Source: Lysobacter sp. TY2-98
Lineage (GTDB): Bacteria > Pseudomonadota > Gammaproteobacteria > Xanthomonadales > Xanthomonadaceae
DNA: 64,000 nt
NCBI RefSeq assembly: GCF_003367355.1
Contig: NZ_CP031413.1
Span: 1,530,921-1,594,920, forward strand
Direction: 5' to 3'
A program made the translations under genes and the position numbers. The notes under the pieces are model-generated. The model was not told where the DNA came from and made no database searches. It worked only from the letters and a program-made list of their open reading frames with translations. Shown here in pieces: positions 45,714 through 53,726 of the stretch (the first letter of the stretch is position 1; each line of letters starts with the position of its first letter).

Positions 45714-46049
45714 CCGGCCAGACCGCGCGGCCACAGTGCCGCGTAGTGACCGACTCCCACACAGCGCCAGCGGCGTCGACCTTCGGGCCGATGCCTCGCT
45801 TTGCGCGCGCTCGATGGCGATTCGGCGCAACGGCAGGCTGACGCCGCTTCCGGCCGGCTGACTCCGCAGCGATCTGCCTGCAACGCGCTGCGTCGCACTT
45901 CATCGCGCCACCGGCGCAAGCGATGCTTGCCGACATTACGGCCGCATCACACGCATCGCCCATCCGCGTGATCCACGCGTGATCCAGCCGTGATCCATCG
46001 GTGATGCCCGCGGCGCAGCGTCGGCTCGACACGCTGGCGGAGTTCCGCG
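45714..46049. other. 336-bp regulatory spacer between the SARP gene and the cluster
   Basis: No gene is supported. The right part carries the four direct repeats described separately. A GGAG ribosome site at 46039-46042 lies seven bases before the first cluster gene. No clear -10 hexamer is visible. Confidence 0.6.
45968..46008. promoter_or_regulatory. Four tandem GTGATCCA repeats, exact 11-bp period
   Basis: GTGATCCA starts at 45968, 45979 and 45990, and an imperfect GTGATGCC at 46001, one per 11 bp. Direct repeats at one helical turn, just upstream of a promoter, are the known binding-site architecture of SARP/BTAD activators (ActII-ORF4, DnrI, AfsR). The site is 42 bp before the first cluster gene and the SARP-like gene is immediately upstream, so it is very likely its operator. 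Confidence 0.8.
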
Positions 46050-46397
46050 ATGGCCCTCCTCGAAGACCGCACTGCCGTTTTCATCGTCCGCGTGTGGTGC
46101 GAACGCGGCGACGGTGACGCCACGCTTACCGAATGGCGCGGCTCGGTGGAGCACATCCAGAGCGGGCAGCGCGCCTTCTTCCGCAATCTCGATGCGGTGC
46201 TCGAGTTCGTCCGCCCACATCTGGAAGGCATCGGCATCGACGCGCAGCAGCGCTTCTGGGAGCGCATCTCCTCCGCGCTCGACGACCCGCCGCAGGCCGC
46301 ACCGGTCGCCATTCCCATTCCGTCCGCCGACGGCGCAGTGACCCACGACGCGCCCGCGCCCTCCCCTGTCGCCCTGCAAGCCAGGAGTTCGTCATGA
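46050..46397 (+). CDS. Small conserved protein, first gene of the cluster
   Basis: A 115-aa soluble protein. Residues 1-75 (VFIVRVWCERGDGDATLTEW, RGSVEHIQSGQRAFFRNLDA, VLEFVRPHL) form a compact beta-strand and helix pattern of a small conserved family I have seen in many bacteria, without a known role. The last 35 residues are Pro/Ala-rich. GGAG lies seven bases before the ATG. Its stop overlaps the start of the giant hydrolase by four bases, so it may be a binding partner or chaperone for it. Confidence 0.8.
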   Translation: MALLEDRTAVFIVRVWCERGDGDATLTEWRGSVEHIQSGQRAFFRNLDAVLEFVRPHLEGIGIDAQQRFWERISSALDDPPQAAPVAIPIPSADGAVTHDAPAPSPVALQARSSS

Positions 46398-49300
46398 CCC
46401 GCATCCGTGCCAACCGCGAATCGATCGACGATCGCTTCAGCGTGCTCGGGTTCACCGTGAACGTCGACCAGCCGCTCTACGAGATCGGCCTGGCGACCGA
46501 CCCGGAACTCTTCAAGCCCGAGAACCGCACGCGCCGTACGGCGGGCAACTTCTTCGCCAGCCCGCTGCAGGGCGCGCGTCCACGCAGCGACGCCACCTAC
46601 CTCGTCCCGCCGGCCGTGGTGGCGCGCTTCGTCGGTCAGCCACGGCTGTACTTCGGTGTTGCCGCGTATGCCGGCAACGATCGCAACAAGCCGATCGTGG
46701 TGCGCCGCCCGGACAGCGGCCACATGTACGTGAGCCTGCGCGGCCTCACCGAGCGCGGCCTGCGTCGTGGCCTGCGCAACGGTAACGGCGGTAACGCTTC
46801 CGGCTACGGGGCGCCTTCACCGACGCCGACATGGGGTGGCGATGCGCTTCCGGATGCGCCGACGGTCTCGCCTCCGCAGAGCGGAAGCCCCGCGGCGACC
46901 GCGTCGCCGGCGCCGTACAACGACGGCTATTCGGACGAGCTGTGGAAGCAGAACGCTTCCGCGGCCACGACGCCCGGCGCGCCCGCGCCTGCTGCGCCGG
47001 CGTCCACTACTGCGCCTCTCCCGCCTGCTGCCAGCGCTGCCCCGACGCCGGGCACCGCGCCCTCCAACACGCCAGCGCCGGCCGCCACCACGCAAGGTCT
47101 GCGCGCGAACGGCGCGGGACAAACGTATTCGCGCAGCCCGCCCGCTCAGCTCCGCGCGGCGCCGCATCGCGCCGGCTACGACGACGGCTTCGGGCCGATG
47201 CCGGCGACGCACCGTGCATCGCCCGCACCATCGGCACCGCCGGTGCGCGCGATGCGCGTGGTCTCGAGCTACTACAACCCCAGCGACTGGCTGGACGCCC
47301 TGCGCACGCAGATCGGTTTCTTCGCCGCGAGCGTGCAGTGGTGGGCCGGCGTCGACAACACGACGGTGATGCCGCACAGCGCGATCTGCCAGGCACGTCG
47401 CGTCACCGGCGACGGCGGCGACACGCAGCACGGCACCGCGTTCTTCATCGCACCGAACCTGCTGCTCACCGCCGCGCATGTCGTCGACGGCCAGAGCGAG
47501 CTGATCATCGTGCCGGGCAAGAACGGCGCGGGCAGCGGCACTGCGAACGAACCGTTTGGACGCTTCCGTGTGACCGCCGCGGACATGGTCAAGCACCCGT
47601 CGTACGTGTCGAGCAGCCGCGACTTCGACATGGCACTCGTTCGCGTGCCATCGGCAAATGCATCACCCAATTATTTCGAACTGGTCGAAGAGCTGACGCA
47701 ATCGCGCCCGGAAGGCGTGGTCGTTTCCGGCTATGCCGCGTACTCCGACCCGCAGGGCATCATCGACAGCGTCGTCAACGCAACGATCGACTCCGACAAG
47801 CAGCACCTGCACGGCGGCTACATCCGCTCGCTGCCGAGCGACGAGACGTTCGACTACGACCTGCAGTCGCTCGGCGGCACCAGCGGCTCGCCGGTGTACT
47901 ACATCGAGAACGGCGACACGCCGCGCACGCACATGGTCGGCGTGCACGTCGCCGGCCAGAGCGACACCACAAACCTGGGCTGCCGCATCACGCCGGCCAA
48001 GCTTGCGTGGATCCGGCAGCAGGCCGCCGCGTGGAGCCAGTCGCTCACGTTCTCGCTTGGTGCGCGCGCGTTCTCCGACGACAGTGCCGGCGACGACGCT
48101 TCGTACGACGAAGCCGACCGCTACAGCCTGGTCGGCGAGCCGGTCGAACCGGAATTCGCCGAATCGCAGGGCGTGCGTGCGCGTACGCGCACCATGAGCG
48201 TTCCCGCGCCCGACTATCCCGGCGCGAGCCGCTTCGTACCGGCGCATTCGCGCAACTTCCGCGTCGGGCGTCGCCCCGGTGCGGTGATCGACCGCATCGT
48301 CATCCACATCACCGCGGGCGGGCCGAACATCAACGGCACGATCAGCTGGTTCCAGGATGGCGAACGCCGCGATCCGACCACCGGCAAGCAGGCTGGCCCG
48401 AGCAGCGCGCACTACATCGTCGGCCGCGACGGCGAAGTCGTGCAGATGGTTCGCAATGCCGACACCGCGTACCACGCATCGAGCGCGAACAGCCGCAGCA
48501 TCGGCATCGAGCACAACGCCAACAAGCCGTACCGGCTGAACCGTCGCGACCTGCCGCCGACCATGGAGCAGTACCAGGCGTCGGCACATCTCGTTGCATG
48601 GCTCGCGTCGCAGTACGGCATCCCACTCGACCGCGAACACATCGTCGGCCACAGCGAGGCGACGCCGTCCGACCAGCACGACTGCCCGTCGTCGTACTGG
48701 GACTGGGACACCTACATGCAGTGCGTGCAACTCGCCGCGCAGGCGCTCGCGCAGAACAGCTCGACGGGCGCGGTGCCGGCGACGTCGCAGGGGCTGCGCA
48801 GCCGCGCCCCGGTTCGCGCGGCCAGCGCGAATCCCGCGCAGTTCACGTGGCCGTCGGGCCTCAGCGATCCCGGCCAGTACGTGCAGCTGTTCACGAGCGA
48901 ATACAACCAGCGCCTGGCCGACGGTGCCTCCGGCGCACCCGCGCCGGATCCGACGCAATACGCCCCCGCCGAGGACGCGGACGCACGTGCGCGCGCCCGC
49001 ACGCGCCACGACATCCTCGATCGCCTCGGTCGCGACCTGCAGGATTCGACCGACCGCATGCTGCTGCAGCGCGACCTGCTGTCGCTCGCGACCGCCGTCG
49101 CGATGCAGGTGCTCGACCTCGTCGCCGACCGCATGCCACCGGCGCCGTACGCCACGCTGATCCTCGACCCGAGCCAGGCGCCTGCGCCGACACGCGAGTT
49201 CACCGTGCCGACCGCGCTGCCGGCGATCAGCCGTCGCATCGGCATGTTCCTGGCGTGGATCGACGCGGCCACGCAACTGGCACACGCGGATGTCGCGGAG

Positions 49301-51682
49301 CGCATCGCGGCGCATCGCCGGCAGTGGGACAACATGAACTCCATGATCGGCATGGGCGGCACGTTCGCCAGCCTCATCCCGGGCCTCGGCGATGCGGTGA
49401 CGATCGTCCAGCTGATCGTCCAGGGTGTCGTGCAGGCCGCGACGCCCGACTTCGACCGCCCGCAGAGCGATCTGTCCGCAGCAATGACGTCGATCCGCCG
49501 CGCGTACCGCGACCTCGCCTCGTCGCTGCTCCGCGGCCTGATCCTGGCGAAGTACGGCCAGACGATGGTCGTCAACATGCCGCTGCAGCCGTCGCTCGAG
49601 ACGCTGATCGAAGAGCACGCTGCACACACGCTGCGCGGCTGGCAGGACGAGCTGCGCTTTCTCGGCGTCGGCGTCGACACCATCGCGGCGTCGCTCGGTG
49701 CACGCACCGCGCCGCCACGTGCGCGCACCGCGTCGTACTCACCGGTGCGCGCGCAGGAACTGCTGACGCCGTACTACGACCCGTCGAACCCCGGGTCCGC
49801 CCTGCAGTGCACCAGCGACGCATTCAGCCAGCAGCGCGAGGAGTGGTACGTCGGCGTCGAAGACACGTCCGCGTTCCCGCATTCCGCGATCTGCTACCTG
49901 CGCATGACGGCGCCGGACGGCACGGCCTACACCGGCACCGGCTTCTATATCGGTCGCAACAGGATCCTGACCTGTGCGCACAACCTGCACGGCATGAGCA
50001 CGGTGCAGATCGTGCCGGGCCGCAACGGCGCAGGAACCGCACCGTTCGGCGAAGCGACGATCGATTCATCGCAATGGCGCGTGGCTCCGCGGTACACGGG
50101 CGACGGTAACTGGGACAACGACCTCGCAGTCATCGACAACGCACCGATCGCGGCGCCCAACGGCGCGTTCTTCCAGTTCCTCAACGCGACGCCGTCGAGC
50201 GCGATGCCGCTCGCGGTCTGCGGTTACTCGTCGAGCTCCAACCTGCACCGCGACCTGGGCCCTGTGGCCGATCGCAACAAGCAGCACCTGCACGGCGGTC
50301 ACGCGCAGGGCCAGGCCACACCCGACACCATCGACTACGACATCCTCGCGGTCGCAGGTGCCAGCGGCTCGCCCGTCTACACCGTGCGCGATGTGGGCAA
50401 CGGGCTCGAAGCCTTCGTCTGCGGCGTGCACGTCACGCGCGGGCCGATCGACCCGGGCACGGGTGGCACCAGCGTCAACCGCGCCTGCTTCGTGACCCCG
50501 GTGAAGATGGACTGGATCGAGGGTCGCGCCACCACGTTCGCGTATCGCGGCGCGCAGGCGCTGTCGGGCGACGGCGTCGAACACCGTGTCGCGCTGGTGC
50601 CGCAGCCCGACAAGAACGCCTGCTGGGCCGCCTCGATGGCGATGCTGAAGTCGTTCCGCAGCGATGCGTCGTTCGATCCGGAAGCCTTCGTACGCGAAGC
50701 CGGCGGTTCGCTGTCGACGTCGTATGCCTGGGACCAGCTCGAACGCGTGCGCGACCACTACGGCTTCCGCGTCATCGACCAACCCTCGAACGCGAGCCTG
50801 TACCACACCCCCATGCAGTGGGCGCAGTGGCTGCGCGACTTCGGCCCGTTGTGGGTGGTGATCGTCGGCGCACCGCATGCGGTGGTCGTCTCCGGCATCC
50901 GCGGCGATCTCAACGATGCCGCAGCGACCGAGCTGTACGTCCTCAATCCCTGGGACACGACGACCGCGTTCGACAACGATCCCGTCGCGTTCAACCCGCC
51001 GAATCGCGGCCACGAAGGCTGGATGTCGTTCGACGCGTTCGCCGCCGACTTCGGCAACATGGCCGAGCCCGACTACGGCAACTGGCGCATCCTGCATCTG
51101 CCGGCGACCGCCGCGCAGGCGCAGTCGCTGGGCGTCCGCAAGGCGACGTACCGCCTGGCCGCGGCACCGCTGGGGCGCTCGCTCTCCGACGATGGCCCGC
51201 AACCGATCGAACCGACGCGCGTGCCCGGCACGCGCATGAGCACCGTGCGCGGAAGCGCAGGTGCGAGCCGCTGGGCTTTGGACCAGCTTGAAGGTCGCAA
51301 GGCGCCGCAGACGCCCGCGCCGTCCGTGTCCTCATTGCAGGCGACCGACGTGGTGATCGACCTCGGCGAATGGCCCGCACTCGAAGGCCAGGCCGCGCCG
51401 CTCCCGCTGGTCGTGCGCTACCGCAGCGAAGCCGACGGCTCCATCGGCAACGTGTCGATCACGGCCGGCACGCCGACGCAACTCGGTTACGGCGTCGACG
51501 TCGTCGCCCGCATCGACGACGCGCCCGATGCGGACGGCGTCGCCGCGCTGAAGGTCGGCATCGACGTGCGCTTCAGCGGACTCGCCCAGGGCGCGCCGTG
51601 TGCACGCATCGACCTGCGCCTGCTCGGCAACGGGCGATACGAGCGCAGCAACCGCTGGACCGACACCAGCCTCGCCGCCTGA
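46394..51682 (+). CDS. Giant multi-hydrolase: trypsin-like, amidase, trypsin-like and papain-like cysteine peptidase domains
   Basis: A 1,762-aa protein with no signal peptide or membrane anchor; start fixed by an ATGA overlap. In order: an N-terminal module (10-130, with RFVGQPRLYFGVAAYAG); a Pro/Ala-rich linker (135-290); a trypsin/V8-like peptidase with H362 (LLTAAHVV), D412 (FDMALV) and S497 (GGTSGSPV); an N-acetylmuramoyl-L-alanine amidase_2/PGRP domain with H638 (IVIHIT), H753 (IVGHSE) and D763/C764 (DQHDCPS); a helical middle (800-1110); a second trypsin-like domain with H1196 (TCAHNL), D1243 (NDLAVI) and S1324 (GASGSPV); an AvrRpt2/C39-like cysteine peptidase with C1410 (NACWAASMAM), H1495 (APHAVVV) and N1518 (LNPW); a C-terminal beta domain. 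All catalytic residues are present. Likely a peptidoglycan and protein-degrading effector. Confidence 0.92.
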   Translation: MTRIRANRESIDDRFSVLGFTVNVDQPLYEIGLATDPELFKPENRTRRTAGNFFASPLQGARPRSDATYLVPPAVVARFVGQPRLYFGVAAYAGNDRNKPIVVRRPDSGHMYVSLRGLTERGLRRGLRNGNGGNASGYGAPSPTPTWGGDALPDAPTVSPPQSGSPAATASPAPYNDGYSDELWKQNASAATTPGAPAPAAPASTTAPLPPAASAAPTPGTAPSNTPAPAATTQGLRANGAGQTYSRSPPAQLRAAPHRAGYDDGFGPMPATHRASPAPSAPPVRAMRVVSSYYNPSDWLDALRTQIGFFAASVQWWAGVDNTTVMPHSAICQARRVTGDGGDTQHGTAFFIAPNLLLTAAHVVDGQSELIIVPGKNGAGSGTANEPFGRFRVTAADMVKHPSYVSSSRDFDMALVRVPSANASPNYFELVEELTQSRPEGVVVSGYAAYSDPQGIIDSVVNATIDSDKQHLHGGYIRSLPSDETFDYDLQSLGGTSGSPVYYIENGDTPRTHMVGVHVAGQSDTTNLGCRITPAKLAWIRQQAAAWSQSLTFSLGARAFSDDSAGDDASYDEADRYSLVGEPVEPEFAESQGVRARTRTMSVPAPDYPGASRFVPAHSRNFRVGRRPGAVIDRIVIHITAGGPNINGTISWFQDGERRDPTTGKQAGPSSAHYIVGRDGEVVQMVRNADTAYHASSANSRSIGIEHNANKPYRLNRRDLPPTMEQYQASAHLVAWLASQYGIPLDREHIVGHSEATPSDQHDCPSSYWDWDTYMQCVQLAAQALAQNSSTGAVPATSQGLRSRAPVRAASANPAQFTWPSGLSDPGQYVQLFTSEYNQRLADGASGAPAPDPTQYAPAEDADARARARTRHDILDRLGRDLQDSTDRMLLQRDLLSLATAVAMQVLDLVADRMPPAPYATLILDPSQAPAPTREFTVPTALPAISRRIGMFLAWIDAATQLAHADVAERIAAHRRQWDNMNSMIGMGGTFASLIPGLGDAVTIVQLIVQGVVQAATPDFDRPQSDLSAAMTSIRRAYRDLASSLLRGLILAKYGQTMVVNMPLQPSLETLIEEHAAHTLRGWQDELRFLGVGVDTIAASLGARTAPPRARTASYSPVRAQELLTPYYDPSNPGSALQCTSDAFSQQREEWYVGVEDTSAFPHSAICYLRMTAPDGTAYTGTGFYIGRNRILTCAHNLHGMSTVQIVPGRNGAGTAPFGEATIDSSQWRVAPRYTGDGNWDNDLAVIDNAPIAAPNGAFFQFLNATPSSAMPLAVCGYSSSSNLHRDLGPVADRNKQHLHGGHAQGQATPDTIDYDILAVAGASGSPVYTVRDVGNGLEAFVCGVHVTRGPIDPGTGGTSVNRACFVTPVKMDWIEGRATTFAYRGAQALSGDGVEHRVALVPQPDKNACWAASMAMLKSFRSDASFDPEAFVREAGGSLSTSYAWDQLERVRDHYGFRVIDQPSNASLYHTPMQWAQWLRDFGPLWVVIVGAPHAVVVSGIRGDLNDAAATELYVLNPWDTTTAFDNDPVAFNPPNRGHEGWMSFDAFAADFGNMAEPDYGNWRILHLPATAAQAQSLGVRKATYRLAAAPLGRSLSDDGPQPIEPTRVPGTRMSTVRGSAGASRWALDQLEGRKAPQTPAPSVSSLQATDVVIDLGEWPALEGQAAPLPLVVRYRSEADGSIGNVSITAGTPTQLGYGVDVVARIDDAPDADGVAALKVGIDVRFSGLAQGAPCARIDLRLLGNGRYERSNRWTDTSLAA

Positions 51683-51691
51683 GACGCGACC

Positions 51692-52693
51692 ATGTCCGCG
51701 CGCGCGCCCCTCAACGGAACGCCAGCCCGCGGCGGGATCTTCCCGCCCGGCATGGCGCGCGATGCGCAGGGTCGCAGCGCGCCGTCGTATGCGATGGCCA
51801 ATGGCGATGCGTCCGCATCCACGCCGACTACGACGCCGAAGCCGCAGGCCACCGAGACCATCGCGCGCCGCGCCGGCGCGATGGTCGACGAGATCGACTT
51901 CCCCGGCTTCGTCGCGCAGCTCGTGCACGGCACGTTCGACGCGATCGTCGACGCGTCGATCCGGCAAATGGAGAGTTATTCGGAACTCGTCAGCGCCTGC
52001 GCGAAGACGGTCGAAGAGTTCACCGAAGCCAACGTCACGCCGAACCAGGCGCGCGACTGGCTGGCCACGCGCTATCCCGGCGACGTCACGCTGCTGCTGC
52101 CCGACGGCGCCGACCGCACCGAACCGCAGGTCGCACCGCGCGCCGAAGGCGTCGCACCGGCGTGGCTGTCCGACTACGGCATCGAAGGCGAAGAGCTCAC
52201 CACCGAGCTTCTCGAGGAACGCGTCGTACCGCAGGTGCGCCGCAACATTGGTTCCGAACGCCATCAGCTGCTGTCCACCATGGTGCTGATGGGCCTGAAC
52301 CGCGTCGCCGTGCGCGACGGAAGCATCAGCGCCAAGGTCATGTTCCGCGCCGCCGCCCGCGATGCGGCGGGCGTTCAGTACGCGACGTCGAGCGATCCCA
52401 AGTCGGTGAACAACTGGGGCGAACGCGGCGCGGCGAGTTACTCCGGCCAGAGCTCCACCATGGTGTCGACCCTCGCCGTCAACGCGCAGAACGAATCGAG
52501 CGTGCGCGCCGATCTGTTCGGCGAGGTGAAGCTCAACTTCGTCAGCGAAACCATGCCGCTCGACAAGCTCGTCGAGCCGGCGAAAGCCGCCGCGGTCCAG
52601 CGCCATGCCCCCGCACTTCGCGCTGCCGTTGCACCCGCACCGCAGGCCGCCGCGCCCGCGACGCCCGCACCGCCGAGCGGAGGCGCCGCCTGA
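51692..52693 (+). CDS. Cluster paralog family, member 1 (333 aa)
   Basis: One of four related proteins in this cluster. Block b (residues 64-125) reads VDEIDFPGFVAQLVHGTFDA with IVDASIRQMESY. Block c (183-222) reads LLSTMVLMGLNRVAVRDGSI. Block d (268-293) reads GEVKLNFVSETMPLDKLVEP. Unlike its paralogs, it lacks the N-terminal block a. Blocks b and c look helical then strand-rich. No signal peptide, no known domain; Pro/Ala-rich ends. It lies nine bases after the giant hydrolase gene. Confidence 0.82.
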   Translation: MSARAPLNGTPARGGIFPPGMARDAQGRSAPSYAMANGDASASTPTTTPKPQATETIARRAGAMVDEIDFPGFVAQLVHGTFDAIVDASIRQMESYSELVSACAKTVEEFTEANVTPNQARDWLATRYPGDVTLLLPDGADRTEPQVAPRAEGVAPAWLSDYGIEGEELTTELLEERVVPQVRRNIGSERHQLLSTMVLMGLNRVAVRDGSISAKVMFRAAARDAAGVQYATSSDPKSVNNWGERGAASYSGQSSTMVSTLAVNAQNESSVRADLFGEVKLNFVSETMPLDKLVEPAKAAAVQRHAPALRAAVAPAPQAAAPATPAPPSGGAA

Positions 52694-52962
52694 TGCTGCG
52701 CGAACTCCACCAGCTGCTGGATGAGCTGCACGACGGCCTGACCTCGATCGAGCTCCAGGGCGGCGTGCGTCTGTCGAAGGTCGACATGACGCTGCCACTC
52801 GAGCTGCGACCGGTATTCCGCAACGGCGGCTGCGTGCTGCTCGCCGACGTGCCGCGCGCCCGCGCCGTGGATGCGTGGTTCGCGACGCCGTCGAAGCTGG
52901 TGATCGGCTGGAGCGCGGACGGCGCGACGGCGGTGGCGTCGCACATGGAGCCGTCGCCATGA
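52693..52962 (+). CDS. Small beta-rich protein
   Basis: An 89-aa soluble protein. An amphipathic helix (MLRELHQLLDELHDGL) is followed by beta strands (SIELQGGVRLSKVDMTLPLE, GGCVLLADVPR). Helix-then-strands resembles the start of the next protein and may be a divergent copy of the same fold. The start overlaps the previous stop by one base (TGATG). Function unknown. Confidence 0.8.
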   Translation: MLRELHQLLDELHDGLTSIELQGGVRLSKVDMTLPLELRPVFRNGGCVLLADVPRARAVDAWFATPSKLVIGWSADGATAVASHMEPSP

Positions 52963-53726
52963 GCGCGCAGATGCCGCAACTGATCCAGGACTCCGGCGTG
53001 CCGTTCGACCTGTTCATCCAGGCGCTCACCGAGCAGCTGGACAAGGCGCAGGCGTCGATGGCGATCAAGGCGCGCGTCGGCCGCATGCCGCTGACGTTCG
53101 CGGTGAAGGACGTCTCGATCGACCTTCGCGCGTTCGTGCACATGGTCGACGACGACGTCTACCTGCGCCCCGCCGGTCCGGGTGAAGCCGAAGCCAGCAC
53201 GATCAAACTCGCGCTCACCACGATCACCAAGGCGATGGTCGAGGAGAACGCGGTCGACTTCAAAGCCGAGGATCCGAAGTTCAACCTCAAGGAAGCACTC
53301 GGCGACCAGATCAGCGACGACGAACAGCGTCGCCTCGAACGCATCGGCGTCCGCACGATCACGCAGCTCAACGAACTCAAGGCGACCGCCGGCACGGATG
53401 TCATCGCGCGCCTGTCGCGCATGCCGGTCAACCGCCTGCAGCAGGCGATGATGAGCGCCGCCGCGCCGCGCGTCACGCGGGTGGAACGCAACGACCAGGG
53501 CGATCGCGTGCATCTCACCGCGCCGGGCCTGCGTGCCGGTCGTCTGCCGCTGGTGCGTGCGAACGGGATGTCCGTCCCGGTCGTCGCCGCGCATGACGGC
53601 GAGATCGTGCTCGCACCGATGGCGATGCAACTCGGCTGCGAGGCCGAAGTCGACTTCGGCGACGGTGAATTCGCGCGTGTGCACCTGGCCGACGGCCAGC
53701 TGGGCCGGTGGGAGGCGTCGCCATGA
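52959..53726 (+). CDS. Trypsin-co-occurring-like (trypco2) domain protein with helix-hairpin-helix
   Basis: A 255-aa soluble protein. Residues 13-92 show a helix (FDLFIQALTEQLDKAQASMA), then strands (PLTFAVKDVSIDLRAFVHMV) ending ASTIKLALTTIT, a pattern I associate with the trypco2 family that accompanies trypsin-like peptidases in bacterial conflict loci. Residues 117-168 (ISDDEQRRLERIGVRTITQL) look like a helix-hairpin-helix protein-binding domain. The C-terminal 85 residues are beta-rich. It sits between two peptidase genes, with ATGA overlaps on both sides. Confidence 0.75.
   Translation: MSAQMPQLIQDSGVPFDLFIQALTEQLDKAQASMAIKARVGRMPLTFAVKDVSIDLRAFVHMVDDDVYLRPAGPGEAEASTIKLALTTITKAMVEENAVDFKAEDPKFNLKEALGDQISDDEQRRLERIGVRTITQLNELKATAGTDVIARLSRMPVNRLQQAMMSAAAPRVTRVERNDQGDRVHLTAPGLRAGRLPLVRANGMSVPVVAAHDGEIVLAPMAMQLGCEAEVDFGDGEFARVHLADGQLGRWEASP

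Noticed and set aside
46831..50109. Open frame of over 1,000 codons in the giant hydrolase region, different frame
   Set aside because: Arg/His-rich shadow of a protein with complete catalytic motifs in the main frame.
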